Of a DNA stretch of 64,000 nucleotides, positions 10,270 through 19,830 are shown piece after piece. Origin of the DNA: Bombardia bombarda (lineage: Eukaryota > Ascomycota > Sordariomycetes > Sordariales > Lasiosphaeriaceae); the NCBI GenBank assembly GCA_030512295.1, contig JAULSR010000001.1, forward strand, positions 4,549,001 through 4,613,000, written 5' to 3'. Position numbers and translations under genes: made by a program. The notes under the pieces were generated by a model. That model searched no databases. It worked only from the letters and a program-made list of their open reading frames with translations, and was not told the origin of the DNA. Within the stretch, counting starts at the first letter, position 1, and the number at the start of each line of letters is the position of its first letter.

Positions 10270-12480
10270 ATGAGGTTCGCTGACCTGCTCGTGGACTTGG
10301 CGGCGGTTGCTAGCGCCTCCCGGTCTGTCGCCTCAAAGCATGTTGCCCTGCGCGCCCGCCAAATAGACCGTTACTCCAAGACCTCCAGCATCGTGACGGG
10401 TCTCAAACACCAGCCCCAGCAGTCTCAACGACCTCAACAACCCCAACATACGTCACAGCAGCAACCCCCCCAGGACGAGCAAGAGAGTGAGCCATCGTTA
10501 TCATCTCAGCAAGAGAGCACGCAGCCTACGCCGCCTGAGGAAAGCCAGATACATACTCCCCCGGTAGACCACGCACAGCCGCCCAAACCCAGCAGCCAAA
10601 AAAGTCCAAAATTATCAGCGGATTCGACGTTTGTGCCCGCGCCATGGGCTACTGGTATTGTTGGAGCCGTTCACCAAACCAGACCACTCCCTAGGCCAAC
10701 CGGGCCAGCAGCAGGGAAACCGTCCGTTGGAGTGGCCGGGCATGATAGCACCTCGCCCTCGGCCCTGGGCGAGATCAACATCAATGTATTCCAGACCAGC
10801 AGAGGCTCCATGATATTGGAGTCGTTAAAGAAGACTCTGGAGGAAGAGGCTCCCGCCGCCAAGCCGGATGAACCACAGCCATCTGCGACCACTCCACCTG
10901 TCAGCAACGATACCATCATCCCAGAGAAAACATCAGATGAGACGCCGCTAAAGGCATCGTCCGAGGCTGTTGCTACTGAAACCGCTGAGTTGAGTTCCAG
11001 CACTGTCAATCCAACCGTGGAGGAGCCTGTCACGCCAGAAGCTGCAAAGACGCCACCAATCTCTCAGGACGACGCGACTCTGGTCGCCGCTCTCACAGAC
11101 AACACCACTACCAACAACGCATCACCAAACGCGGGCTACCAACTGCGCGAGTCCAGAGTACCGTCCACGCGAATCGGCAGACTATGGAACTACGGCGGTC
11201 TGGCCGCGGGCATGTTCGCCGGCGCCATAGGCGAAGGCCTCAGCCGCGCCGTCGGCGGCGGCAGCGGCGAGGGGTCCATGATGCTCAGCCCCGCCAACAT
11301 GGAGCGGCTGGTGACCAAGCTGTCGCGCATGCGCGGCGCGGCGCTCAAGCTGGGCCAGATGATGAGCTTCCAGGACTCCAAGATGCTGCCGGCACCCATC
11401 CAGGAGGTGCTGCAGCGCGTGCAGGACCGCGCCGACTACATGCCCGCCTGGCAGCGCGACCGCGTCATGGCCACCAACCTGGGCCCCGACTGGCGCGAGA
11501 CGCTCTTTGCCGAGTTCGAGGACATGCCCATCGCGGCCGCGTCGATTGGGCAGGTGCATCGCGCGACGCTCAAGTCGAATGGCGCGCGCGTGGCGGTCAA
11601 GATCCAGTTCCCTGGCGTGGCGGACTCGATCAACTCGGATTTGGATAATATTGGGGTCCTGCTCGCGGCGAGTAATTTGCTGCCCAAGGGGTTGTATTTG
11701 AATAAGACGATTGATAACGCGCGGACGGAGCTGGGGTGGGAGTGTGATTATGTGAGGGAGGCCGAGTGCGGTAGGAGGTATCGGGAGCTGTTGTCGGGCG
11801 GCGAGGAGGATGTGTTTACCGTGCCGCACATATATCCAGAGGCATGCGGGAAGCAGGTCCTGACTATGGAGTTTATGGACGGCGTGGGCGTGACGCGGGT
11901 CAAGGACTTTACGCAGGAGCAAAAAGACTGGATTGGCACGCACATACTGCGGCTCTGCCTACGGGAGATCACCGAGTTCATGTTCATGCAGACGGACCCC
12001 AACTGGACCAATTTCCTGTACAATGCCAAGCTGAACAAGCTGGAGCTGCTCGACTTCGGCGCTTCCAGGGAGTACCCCGAGGAGTTCATCAGGCTTTATG
12101 TGCAGCTGCTCGAGGCGGCGTCGCGGGCGGATCGAGAGCAGGTCAAGGCTCTGTCGGAAACGCTGGGGTATCTGACCGGCCACGAGAGCAAGGCGATGCT
12201 GGACGCGCACATCATCTCTGTCTCGACGCTGGCCGAGCCGTTTTTGAGGACGGCGCCCGAGGTCTATGACTTTAGGGATCAGACGATTACTGAGCGGGTG
12301 AAGGCGCAGATTCCGGTCATGATCCATGAGCGCCTTGCGCCGCCGCCGGAGGAGACGTATAGCTTGCATCGCAAGCTCAGCGGGGCGTTTCTGCTGTGCG
12401 CGAAGCTGGGGAGCAGGGTGAGGTGCCGGGAGCTGTTTGAGCAGGCGTTGGCGAAGACGGATTATATTCCTAAAGCATGA
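10270..12480 (+). CDS. COQ8: ABC1/COQ8-family mitochondrial atypical kinase (coenzyme Q biosynthesis)
   Basis: COQ8/ADCK proteins are matrix-facing ATPases of the atypical kinase superfamily that support the coenzyme Q biosynthetic complex. This is a 736-aa single exon from the ATG at 10270; the frame opens slightly upstream only at a GTG. The first ~40 residues are basic and Ser/Ala-rich, as in a mitochondrial presequence. A ~250-residue Gln/Pro/Ser/Thr-rich linker follows. The UbiB domain begins near residue 300: KxGQ motif KLGQ at 360-363, Ala-rich nucleotide loop (AAASIGQVHRA), VAVKIQFPGV lysine, and LLDFGASREY with the metal-binding Asp at about 595. The kinase portion is clear; the long linker makes it longer than yeast Coq8. 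Confidence 0.93.
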   Translation: MRFADLLVDLAAVASASRSVASKHVALRARQIDRYSKTSSIVTGLKHQPQQSQRPQQPQHTSQQQPPQDEQESEPSLSSQQESTQPTPPEESQIHTPPVDHAQPPKPSSQKSPKLSADSTFVPAPWATGIVGAVHQTRPLPRPTGPAAGKPSVGVAGHDSTSPSALGEININVFQTSRGSMILESLKKTLEEEAPAAKPDEPQPSATTPPVSNDTIIPEKTSDETPLKASSEAVATETAELSSSTVNPTVEEPVTPEAAKTPPISQDDATLVAALTDNTTTNNASPNAGYQLRESRVPSTRIGRLWNYGGLAAGMFAGAIGEGLSRAVGGGSGEGSMMLSPANMERLVTKLSRMRGAALKLGQMMSFQDSKMLPAPIQEVLQRVQDRADYMPAWQRDRVMATNLGPDWRETLFAEFEDMPIAAASIGQVHRATLKSNGARVAVKIQFPGVADSINSDLDNIGVLLAASNLLPKGLYLNKTIDNARTELGWECDYVREAECGRRYRELLSGGEEDVFTVPHIYPEACGKQVLTMEFMDGVGVTRVKDFTQEQKDWIGTHILRLCLREITEFMFMQTDPNWTNFLYNAKLNKLELLDFGASREYPEEFIRLYVQLLEAASRADREQVKALSETLGYLTGHESKAMLDAHIISVSTLAEPFLRTAPEVYDFRDQTITERVKAQIPVMIHERLAPPPEETYSLHRKLSGAFLLCAKLGSRVRCRELFEQALAKTDYIPKA

Positions 12481-13053
12481 TTCAGAACCCGTAAAACAGG
12501 TTCTGAGTTTTGATGAGCGGGGTGGAAATCTGTGTACTTTTAAGATGTGAGTGAGGAATGATGTATATATAATAGACATCTGTTGATCTAGACAAAAGGG
12601 GAATATAGAGAGGCCACGCCGTGTAGAATATGTACATAAGCTAGTTCAATGTTGGGCAAGATTTAGATGACACGTATCTCAAAAGGCATGTCAAAGACGA
12701 GCAGGACGCAGCGTTTGTTGTCCTCATTTGATCCTCAAAATAGCCAAGTGAACGGATACATACTCTCTACTTGCCACCCACATGCGATTTTTGGAAAGAT
12801 AAAGGGCAGGCAGTCAGTTCTACACCCGGGACTGAGTTCTAATGCCTAGGAGAAACTTGGTTCCTCCAAAAGGACTTTTATACATGCAAAAAGGAGGAAG
12901 AGAAGTCGCTGTTTATGACGAAATGCTACCCGGCAATACAACCCAGTGAATATGCTAATTCTCCAATATTGTTGAACATTTTTCTCTTCAGTCGCGTAAT
13001 GGAACGACGAGACACATTAGGGCACCCTATCAAATTCGCGTTACTCCCTTCTT
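12481..13053. other. Convergent intergenic region COQ8-like/RRP36
   Basis: About 570 bp containing both 3' flanks. No coding or RNA feature seen. Confidence 0.5.
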
Positions 13054-14099
13054 CTACTCCCTCTCCTCCGCCGTCCGTCTGGCAAACGGCAACGACTTCT
13101 TCTCCTTTCCAGCCACCTTCTTGCGCTTGCGCTCAATGGCCTTGTCGACCTGGCCCTTCTTCATGCTGGCGAACTGGTCGACCAGCAGGCGCTTCTTCTG
13201 CTCCGACTTCTTGAGGTAGAAGGGCTGCTTGCCCTGCTTGACCAGCTCCTTCTCCTGCCTGCGATGCTCCTCAATCAGCTTCTCCTCGCGCTCCTTCCTG
13301 ACACGCGCCTTCTTCTTGGACTCCATCGACATGAGCGTCCGCTGCAGCTTCTCCTTGGCTACCGGGTCCTTGGTCTTCTTGATGGTGTCCTTGAGCTGCT
13401 TCATCTCGTCCTCCTGGTAGTCATCTAGGAAGGCGTAGGCCTTCCGTGCTTTGACTTCGTCTATCTTGGTCGTCACGCCGACCGCTAGGAAGCGCGGGTC
13501 GCGGGCTTGCACCGAGGGCACGGCGATGAAGTCGCGCCGGCGCGTGACGGGCTTCTTGCTCGTCATCTCGACGGGCGCGTGCTTGCTAGACCGCTTGAGA
13601 AGCTTCTCGCGCTCGCGCTCGGCACGCCAGTCTCGCCTGCCGTCTGCGAGCCCGCCGTGGCCACGCTCCTTCTCGGGAACAGCGCCAGGCTCGTCTTCAC
13701 CCGGCTGTCCCTTCTTGGACATTTGGGCCTGGGCTCGCGCTAGGGCGCCAAATGAAAGCTGGTCGGCGCCAGTTCCGTCCTCTTCTTCGTCCGAAGACGC
13801 TTCGTCAGAATCCTGATGTAAAGGTTAGATATATATATATATATATACGGTGATCCATGGTAAACTTATCGTCGACTTACCGCCTCGCTGCCTGTCTCGT
13901 TTCCCTCATCCTTGTCATCACCGTCAGATTCTGAGCCGGAGCCAGAAACGGGCCCATCTGAGTCAACACCCTGCTCACTCGGCGCCTCGTCCGAGTTCTC
14001 GACATCTGATTCGGGCTCGGGCTCTACCCTGGGCCGGACTCGCCTCTGCAGCAGCCCCGAGCCCAGGCTGCTGGGCATTTTCCGTTTGACTGACGACAT
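13054..14099 (-). CDS. RRP36: rRNA biogenesis protein RRP36
   Basis: Rrp36 is a nucleolar factor of the 90S/SSU processome needed for early 18S rRNA cleavages. Two exons, 14099-13881 and 13812-13054, give 325 aa. The 68-nt intron (13880-13813) has GTAAGT and CAG ends, phase 0. Exon 1 is acidic and Ser-rich. Exon 2 opens with an acidic run, then LSFGALARAQA, the family block RDFIAVPSVQARDPRF, a FLDDYQEDEM helix and a long basic coiled coil ending in PFYLKKSEQKKRLL and RKRKKVAGKEKK, typical of the family. Length fits fungal homologues. Confidence 0.92.
13829..13847. repeat. (TA)n dinucleotide run inside the RRP36 intron
   Basis: An uninterrupted TA run of about nine units in the single RRP36 intron; it occupies much of the space between the donor and acceptor. 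Confidence 0.85.
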
Positions 14100-14984
14100 A
14101 GTTTCACTGATGATTCCAGAAGTGTGTGAAGTGTTGTTGCTTTTAAGCTACTCAAGTGTCGCGCGGATTGAATATCGATTTTCTTTTGCTCAGTACCGGT
14201 ACCTTGCTGGGTGTGGGCTGAGGACTACATCCAAAAGTTAGCACCAGCAACGTCGAAAAATTTAGCCTGTTACTACTATACTTTACTCTTGGGGCTGACT
14301 GCGGTATTTGGGTGGGACATCAGGTGCCACACTAACCGCTTGATTGTAGACCCACTATTTACCAGGTCAAACAAATCTCGAGCAAACCCATCACGTCTTC
14401 AAATTGGCGACGACAGGAAGCAGACCCATTGCTGTATTGGATAGACTCAGTTTATACGCCATTCTTTATTTTACTTCAGGATATATATATATCCTACATT
14501 TTTCACTCAGTACATCTCAGTCGACGGATAATGCGAGCTGGCTAAAGAAGGCAGGCACGCGTCGCTGCTTTGTCCCAAATTCATTGGGCATGGCCGGGTC
14601 GCGTGTTACTAGAAAATGATAGCCAAGTCACAACCGCTCCTATCTTTACGGCCAAGTTTCATTCGGCGAACAAAAGGGCTTGAACATTTACATGCCATCC
14701 GACATTTGTCAATATTTCCACCGCTCAACCAGCACCAGCACCAGCATACAAGTTGTGACAAAACGACGGATTTAGCTGAAAGGAAAAAGCAGAGAGCTGC
14801 TGAAAAAAAATCACATTTAGTGTCGCAAGTTGTCACCTCAGCGGGGCGAACTGCTTCCACGACAAATCCACCGACAATATCATCACATTTGAGCAGAAAT
14901 TCTGTCGAGACCCAAAACTTGCCATCAACACAACGCCTCTCATTAAACAGCAAAAACTTGGGCAATAGCTCACAACCTCTTAAA
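14100..14984. promoter_or_regulatory. Divergent promoter region RRP36 / FCP1-like gene
   Basis: About 885 bp between divergent starts. The FCP1-like frame is open through the last 370 bp (from an ATG at 14616), so the 5' limit of that gene is not settled. AT-rich blocks and A-runs suggest leader and promoter sequence. Confidence 0.5.
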
Positions 14985-16352
14985 ATGGAGCAAAAGCTCT
15001 CACGAAAACAACGGCGTGATCTCGAGCGAGCATCAGAAGGAGGGCTAAGACGAGTGTCTGAAGGTGGCTTTAACGATACCCGCTCCCAGGGCCCTCCTAC
15101 CGCATTTCCTCATCCTCAGGGCGGCTGGGAGCCACAGCAGCAATATCAGCGGTATCAGCAGCCTCAGCAGTATCAGCAGCCTCAGCAGTATCAGCAGCCT
15201 CAACAGTACCAGCAGCCTCAACAGTACCAGCCTCAGTACCAGCAGTACAAGCCGTACCAGCAACCGAGACCGCTTGCCACTTTTGGTTCTCAAAACTGGA
15301 ACCCATATGCAGTCCTTGATAACCTTGGTGGCTTCCCACAAGGCAATGGAAATGGGGTTACTGTCGCTGATATCCCCAACGGCTACTTTCAAACCCAACC
15401 GCAGCCGCAGTCGCAGCAGCAGCAGCAGCAGCAGCACATGCGCAGGCCAAGCCGAACCGGCGACACCACCACCCCTGAGGACCGTGATGGCAGTAACACC
15501 GGCTCCGGCACCAGTGGCAGCCAGCGACCGGGCCCAGCCCACAAGGTCAACAAGTCCGGCAAAGGAATAAAGAGAAACCATGCCCGAAACGCAGCCACCG
15601 CCGCACCACCGCCATCATCACCACCACGAGCCCAAACCCAAGCCCAGCCCCGACGCCGTGCCCCACAAGACCCCGTCACGGCGCCCTCCAGCGCCTCAGG
15701 CGGGATCCCCACCCCGACCTCCGCCTACCTCCTCCGGGCCTCCTTCCTCGCCCGCCCCGTCGACCAGCCCCGCCCCTTGCTCGTCGTCATCGACCTGAAC
15801 GGCACCATGCTCTTCCGCCCCAACAAGAAGAACCCGTCAAAGTTCGTCGAGCGCCCCTGCGCCCGCCAGTTCCTCGAGTACTGCATCACCACCTTCCACG
15901 TCGTCATCTGGTCCTCGGCCCGGCCCGAGAACGTCCGCAGCATGTGCGCCAGCCTTATTTCGCCGGCCCTGCACGGGCGTCTCGTTGCCATCTGGGGCCG
16001 CGACAAGTTCGGCCTGACGGCTGACGACTACAACCGCCGCACCCAGTGCTACAAGCGGCTCACGCTCCTGTGGGACGACCCCAACGTGGCGGCTGCGCAT
16101 CCGCTCGGCGAGCCGTGGAACCAGGGCAACACGGTGCTGATCGACGACAGCGCGGAGAAGGCGCGCAGCGAGCCGTACAACGCCATCACCATCCCCGAGT
16201 TCATGGGCGAGCTGCGTGAGCGGCCTGAGGTGTTGCCTATGGTTCACAATTATCTGAATACTTTGGCTATGCAAGCCGATCTCAGTACATATGTCAGAGC
16301 AGAGCCTTTTATGGTGCATAACGAGAACCTTAGAGATGAGGGATTCGATTAA
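14985..16352 (+). CDS. FCP1-homology (HAD-type) domain protein with Gln-rich N-terminus
   Basis: A 455-aa product from the ATG at 14985 (MEQKLSRKQRRDLERASEGG); an in-frame ATG at 14616 would add 123 Ser/His/Gln-rich residues that I regard as probable leader. The N-terminal half contains tandem YQQPQQ repeats and a second poly-Gln run, then a Pro-rich linker. The C-terminal half is an NIF/FCP1-type HAD domain: nucleophile motif IDLNGT at residues 269-274, VIWSSARPENV, a Lys in WGRDKF, and a LIDDSAEKA loop with Asp 387/388. Canonical FCP1/SCP phosphatases have DxDx(T/V); here the second Asp is Asn272. It may be a phosphatase with altered chemistry or a pseudoenzyme. Substrate unknown. Confidence 0.82.
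   Translation: MEQKLSRKQRRDLERASEGGLRRVSEGGFNDTRSQGPPTAFPHPQGGWEPQQQYQRYQQPQQYQQPQQYQQPQQYQQPQQYQPQYQQYKPYQQPRPLATFGSQNWNPYAVLDNLGGFPQGNGNGVTVADIPNGYFQTQPQPQSQQQQQQQHMRRPSRTGDTTTPEDRDGSNTGSGTSGSQRPGPAHKVNKSGKGIKRNHARNAATAAPPPSSPPRAQTQAQPRRRAPQDPVTAPSSASGGIPTPTSAYLLRASFLARPVDQPRPLLVVIDLNGTMLFRPNKKNPSKFVERPCARQFLEYCITTFHVVIWSSARPENVRSMCASLISPALHGRLVAIWGRDKFGLTADDYNRRTQCYKRLTLLWDDPNVAAAHPLGEPWNQGNTVLIDDSAEKARSEPYNAITIPEFMGELRERPEVLPMVHNYLNTLAMQADLSTYVRAEPFMVHNENLRDEGFD
15138..15250 (+). repeat. 15-bp CAG-rich tandem repeat coding YQQPQ units
   Basis: Imperfect tandem copies of a 15-bp unit of TATCAGCAGCCTCAG type, in frame within the FCP1-like gene. A second CAG run lies at about 15412-15435. 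Copy number is likely to vary between strains. Confidence 0.9.
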
Positions 16353-16748
16353 TCAGGAGTCTAGAATATGTAGTTTGGTTGTACATTCCTCAAAAGATGC
16401 TTCAGAAGATACCCCGTGCGAATATCACCGTAGAAGTGCAGACAGGTTCAGCAATGGAGTAAAAGAAAATTGGACCTTTCAGGTACGAATGTAAATATTG
16501 TTATTTCACTGAATTAATGAAAACGCGAAGGCCTTTTCACTGTACTCCCAAGAGAACTTCTTTAACGAGTTCTCGACGCGGTACCTAGTATCTATTCTGT
16601 GGACTCATTGATCATCGACGATAAATAAGCCTATGATCAAATGGAGCTCATTGCTTAATTCTCCATTCCCCCGTCAGATTCGTTCATCAGTCATGTCCCA
16701 TAGTGTAGCACTCCCGCCGGTTTATCAACTCCAAAGGCTAGCAAACAT
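16353..16748. other. Convergent intergenic region FCP1-like/eEF1B-gamma
   Basis: About 400 bp with two 3' flanks facing each other. Nothing else recognised. Confidence 0.5.
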
Positions 16749-18350
16749 CTACTTGAAGACCTTGCCCTGGGCGTGGGGGTACTCCTTGCCGTTGACAACG
16801 GCAGGCTTCTCCCAGGTCCACTCGGCCTCGACAAAGGCGCGATCCTCGGCGTTGGTGGGGTCGAGCTTGATGAACTCGTAGCTCTCAAAGTCGGGAGCGA
16901 CGTCGAACACAGGCTTGTAGTCATCACCACGGATGACGAAAGCACCCTGGATGACAGAGTCGTTGTTGATGCCGTACACAGACGCGCAACCGAACAGGTA
17001 CTTGCGAGACCCCTCAAGACGGTTGTTGAAGCCACCAATCAGGTTGCTTGACATGAATGTGATGGTGAGCTCGTCATTGTACTTGTACAGAACCTTCCAG
17101 ATGGAGTACTCGTTGAAAGGGACGTTCTCCCAGAACCACTTAAGGGCGTCGGGAGTCTCCGAGTTGGAGTACTGACGCTTCCACTCGTCAAGAGGGAAGC
17201 TGGCCTTGGGCAGAAGCTCGCAAGGGTGCTTGGCCTTGGGGGCCTCAGCCGCGGGCTCCTCCTCCTCGACGGGGGCGGGCTTGGGCTTAGGAGCCTCAGC
17301 CTTCTTAGCCTCCTTCTTGGGGGCCTCAGCCTTCTTGGGGGAAACGTTCGTCAACACGGGGGCGTCAATAAAGGCGAACTTCGGGGCAACAGCCGAGTAG
17401 ATGGGCTGGTTGTAAACGGTCTCGTACCACCGAGTAACGTTAGGGTACTCGGCGCGCCACTCCTTGCCAAAGAAGTACTGGAAGCCACGGGCGATGAGGC
17501 CAACGGAGAAGAGATCAGCGAGGGTGATGCGCTCGCCGACGAGGAAGGTGTTGTTCTGGAGGTGGGCCTCAACAACAGAGATAGCCTTGAGGGCAGCCTT
17601 AGAGGCGTCCTCAACGGACTTCTTGTTGTAGGGATCCTTTCCGATCAGGGGACGGAACCAGCCGCCAAGCCTAGGAAGAACCTCAGTGTTGAAGAAAGAC
17701 ATCCATTTCAGGATGGAGGCATAACTAGACGCGATGAGTCAGTAAAGGTTTGCATGTGGTGGGGTGCGGGGTAATGTCCAACTCACTCCTGCTTGGTCTT
17801 GCCGAGGAGGGTGGTCTTCTCGTTCTGGGAGGTGACTGTTTTCTTAGTTAGCTCAGAGCCTGATGAAACGTGGTTTTATCGTTGGGGCAGTAGAAATGGA
17901 TAATCAGAAGGTAGAATGAAGTCAACACCATGAAATTCAGCCAGGGATAACTGTTAAAAATGTCTAGATCATCATGTTATGTGTAGGAAGCCAGTGCAAT
18001 GACTGAAAGGTAAAACCGGGCGCCCTTGACGCCCAGCCCAACTTGGCACGTACCGTAGATGGCAATAGCCATGGCCTCGGAGAGGACATAGCCATCAGCG
18101 CCAACAAAGGTGGGAACCTTGGAGAGTGCGTTGATCTTGAGGTACTCGGGTCCCGCGGTCGCGGTATCGGTCTCAACGACCTCGAGGTCGAGGTTGTTGG
18201 CCTTCGCAACGGCGAGGATACCCGTCGAGCGGGGGTTCGCCTGATCACACAAACAAAGATTAGCGCTTTTCCCGCAGTTAAGAGATGACGGTAGCCATCT
18301 ACGCACCCGTTTTAGCTTACCTCGTAGGTGTAAAGCTTTCCGAACGCCAT
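16749..18350 (-). CDS. Translation elongation factor 1B gamma subunit
   Basis: eEF1B-gamma scaffolds the guanine-nucleotide exchange complex for eEF1A. Four exons, 18350-18321, 18240-18054, 17835-17787 and 17724-16749, give 413 aa, the usual length. Residues 1-10 are MAFGKLYTYE. Residues ~11-215 form a GST-like fold (for example LKINALSKVPTFVG, then LVGERITLADLFSVGLIARG). A Lys/Ala/Pro/Glu-rich linker follows, and the conserved C-terminal EF1G domain starts at HPCELLPKASFPLDEWKR and contains FWEN..FNEYSIWKVLYKYN. Introns are 80, 218 and 62 nt. All four junctions keep frame and give the expected family sequence. The codon choice is strongly C-ending, as expected for a highly expressed gene. 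It is divergent from uS9m. Confidence 0.96.
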
Positions 18351-18809
18351 TTTCGCTTGCGGTGGTGCAAGTGATGTGGTTGAGAAAGGTAAGTGTTTGG
18401 AGAAGACGGATGGAGAGAGAAGGGGAACTAGCAAGAAAATGAAGACTGAGAAGAGGGTGATATGGCGAGGAAATTTTACCCTGGTGGGGCAATCAAATCT
18501 GTGGCGGGGCTGAGCGGGGGCCACATGAAGGAGGGAAGAACAAGGCGACTCGGTGTGGGTCATCTTATCGGAAATCAATTCCTTATCGGACTGCTCACCT
18601 TCGCTACACCTTACACCTTAAATTACCACCCAAGGGGCCTGTGGTACCTGACCTGGCCCGAGCGCCTTAGTGGAAAAATCCTGCGAGATTGATCCGGGAC
18701 CTGTGAAACGTCGACTCCATTGACAGCCGATTAAGCCAGCTCCAATTGGGCGCGCCGACGATTCTCTGCCACGCCACGACGCGATAATGACGAGCGGCGA
18801 ACGCGCTTA
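18351..18809. promoter_or_regulatory. Bidirectional promoter eEF1B-gamma / uS9m
   Basis: 459 bp between two divergent translation genes, one cytosolic and one mitochondrial. A CT-rich tract lies just upstream of the eEF1B-gamma start (read on the minus strand), common in highly expressed fungal genes. Sharing of control elements is inference. Confidence 0.55.
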
Positions 18810-19830
18810 ATGATGGCCTCTATAAGACAAAACCTCACCGGCGCTCTGAGGGGCTCTTGCCCGAGCCTCAGGGGACAATGGCAAACGCTCGACCAGCAAT
18901 TCCAGGCCTTGCGACTCGGCTCGTTCGCCGCCAGAAGCTCGAGATGTGTGTCCACCGCCGCCCCGAACCCCGACCAACCGTGGGGCGCAATCCAGGCCGC
19001 GCCCGAGATTGATGTCGCAAGGCTCCGGGTCGCTAAACATGCCCGTCCGATGCCCGTATCACCATCCTACTTCTCACGCCAACCGCACTTCAACGACAGC
19101 TACCTTACCCTCCAAAAGATGATGCAAAGCTACGGGAACCTCCCCACCATCCCCGCGAGCGAGGTCGAGCGCATTGCCTGGAATACCCTGGAGGATATCA
19201 GGCAGACGCTCGGCGAGCCTGTCAAGGCATCCGAGTACGTCAGGTGTATCGAGCTGGTAAAGCGGCTGCACCAGATTCACCCCAAGCTGAAGCCTGAGCC
19301 CGTCAAGCAGGCTCTGGCGGCCTTCAAACGGAACGTGCAGCCCTTCACCAACGTCACCAACCCGATCCCCATTGATAAGTTTGGGCGGGCTCTTGGCGTG
19401 GGCAGGAGGAAGTCGTCTGTTGCTCGGGCCTGGGTTGTCGAGGGTAATGGCGAGGTCCAGATCAACGGCAAGAACTTGGCAGACGCTTTTGGACGGGTTC
19501 ACGATCGTGAGAGTGCTGTATGGCCTCTGCGCGCGACTCAGCGGGTGGACAAGTACAACGTCTGGGCACTGGTGGAGGGCGGCGGCACAACGGGCCAGGC
19601 GGAAGCTCTGACGCTTGCTATCGCCAAGGCTTTGATGGCTCACGAGCCTGCTCTGAAGCCGGCATTAAGAAGAGGTAAGAAACTTTAGCTTGGCTTCATG
19701 CTCGAGTTATGGGGCTCTGCTAACCGGTTATATTACAGCTGGTTGTGTTACACGCGACCCCAGAAAGGTAGAGAGAAAGAAGCACGGCCATGTTAAGGCG
19801 AGAAAGATGCCTGCGTGGGTCAAAAGATAG
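18810..19830 (+). CDS. MRPS9: Mitochondrial small-subunit ribosomal protein uS9m
   Basis: Component of the mitoribosome small subunit whose C-terminal tail reaches the P-site tRNA. Two exons, 18810-19674 and 19739-19830, give 318 aa; a second ATG follows immediately at 18813. The first ~60 residues are Arg/Ser/Ala-rich, as in a presequence. The S9 domain begins near residue 190: FGRALGVGRRKSSVARAWVV, NGKNLADAFGR, then AEALTLAIAKALMAHEPALK. The 64-nt intron (GTAAGA, GCTAACC branch, ACAG) separates this from the conserved basic tail (GCVTRDPRKVERKKHGHVKA and a terminal KR). Without splicing the frame stops within 5 codons. Confidence 0.95.

Noticed and set aside
11182..11943. 253-codon open frame antisense to the COQ8-like gene
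   Set aside because: Arg/His/Leu-rich shadow over the kinase domain; the sense frame carries all motifs.
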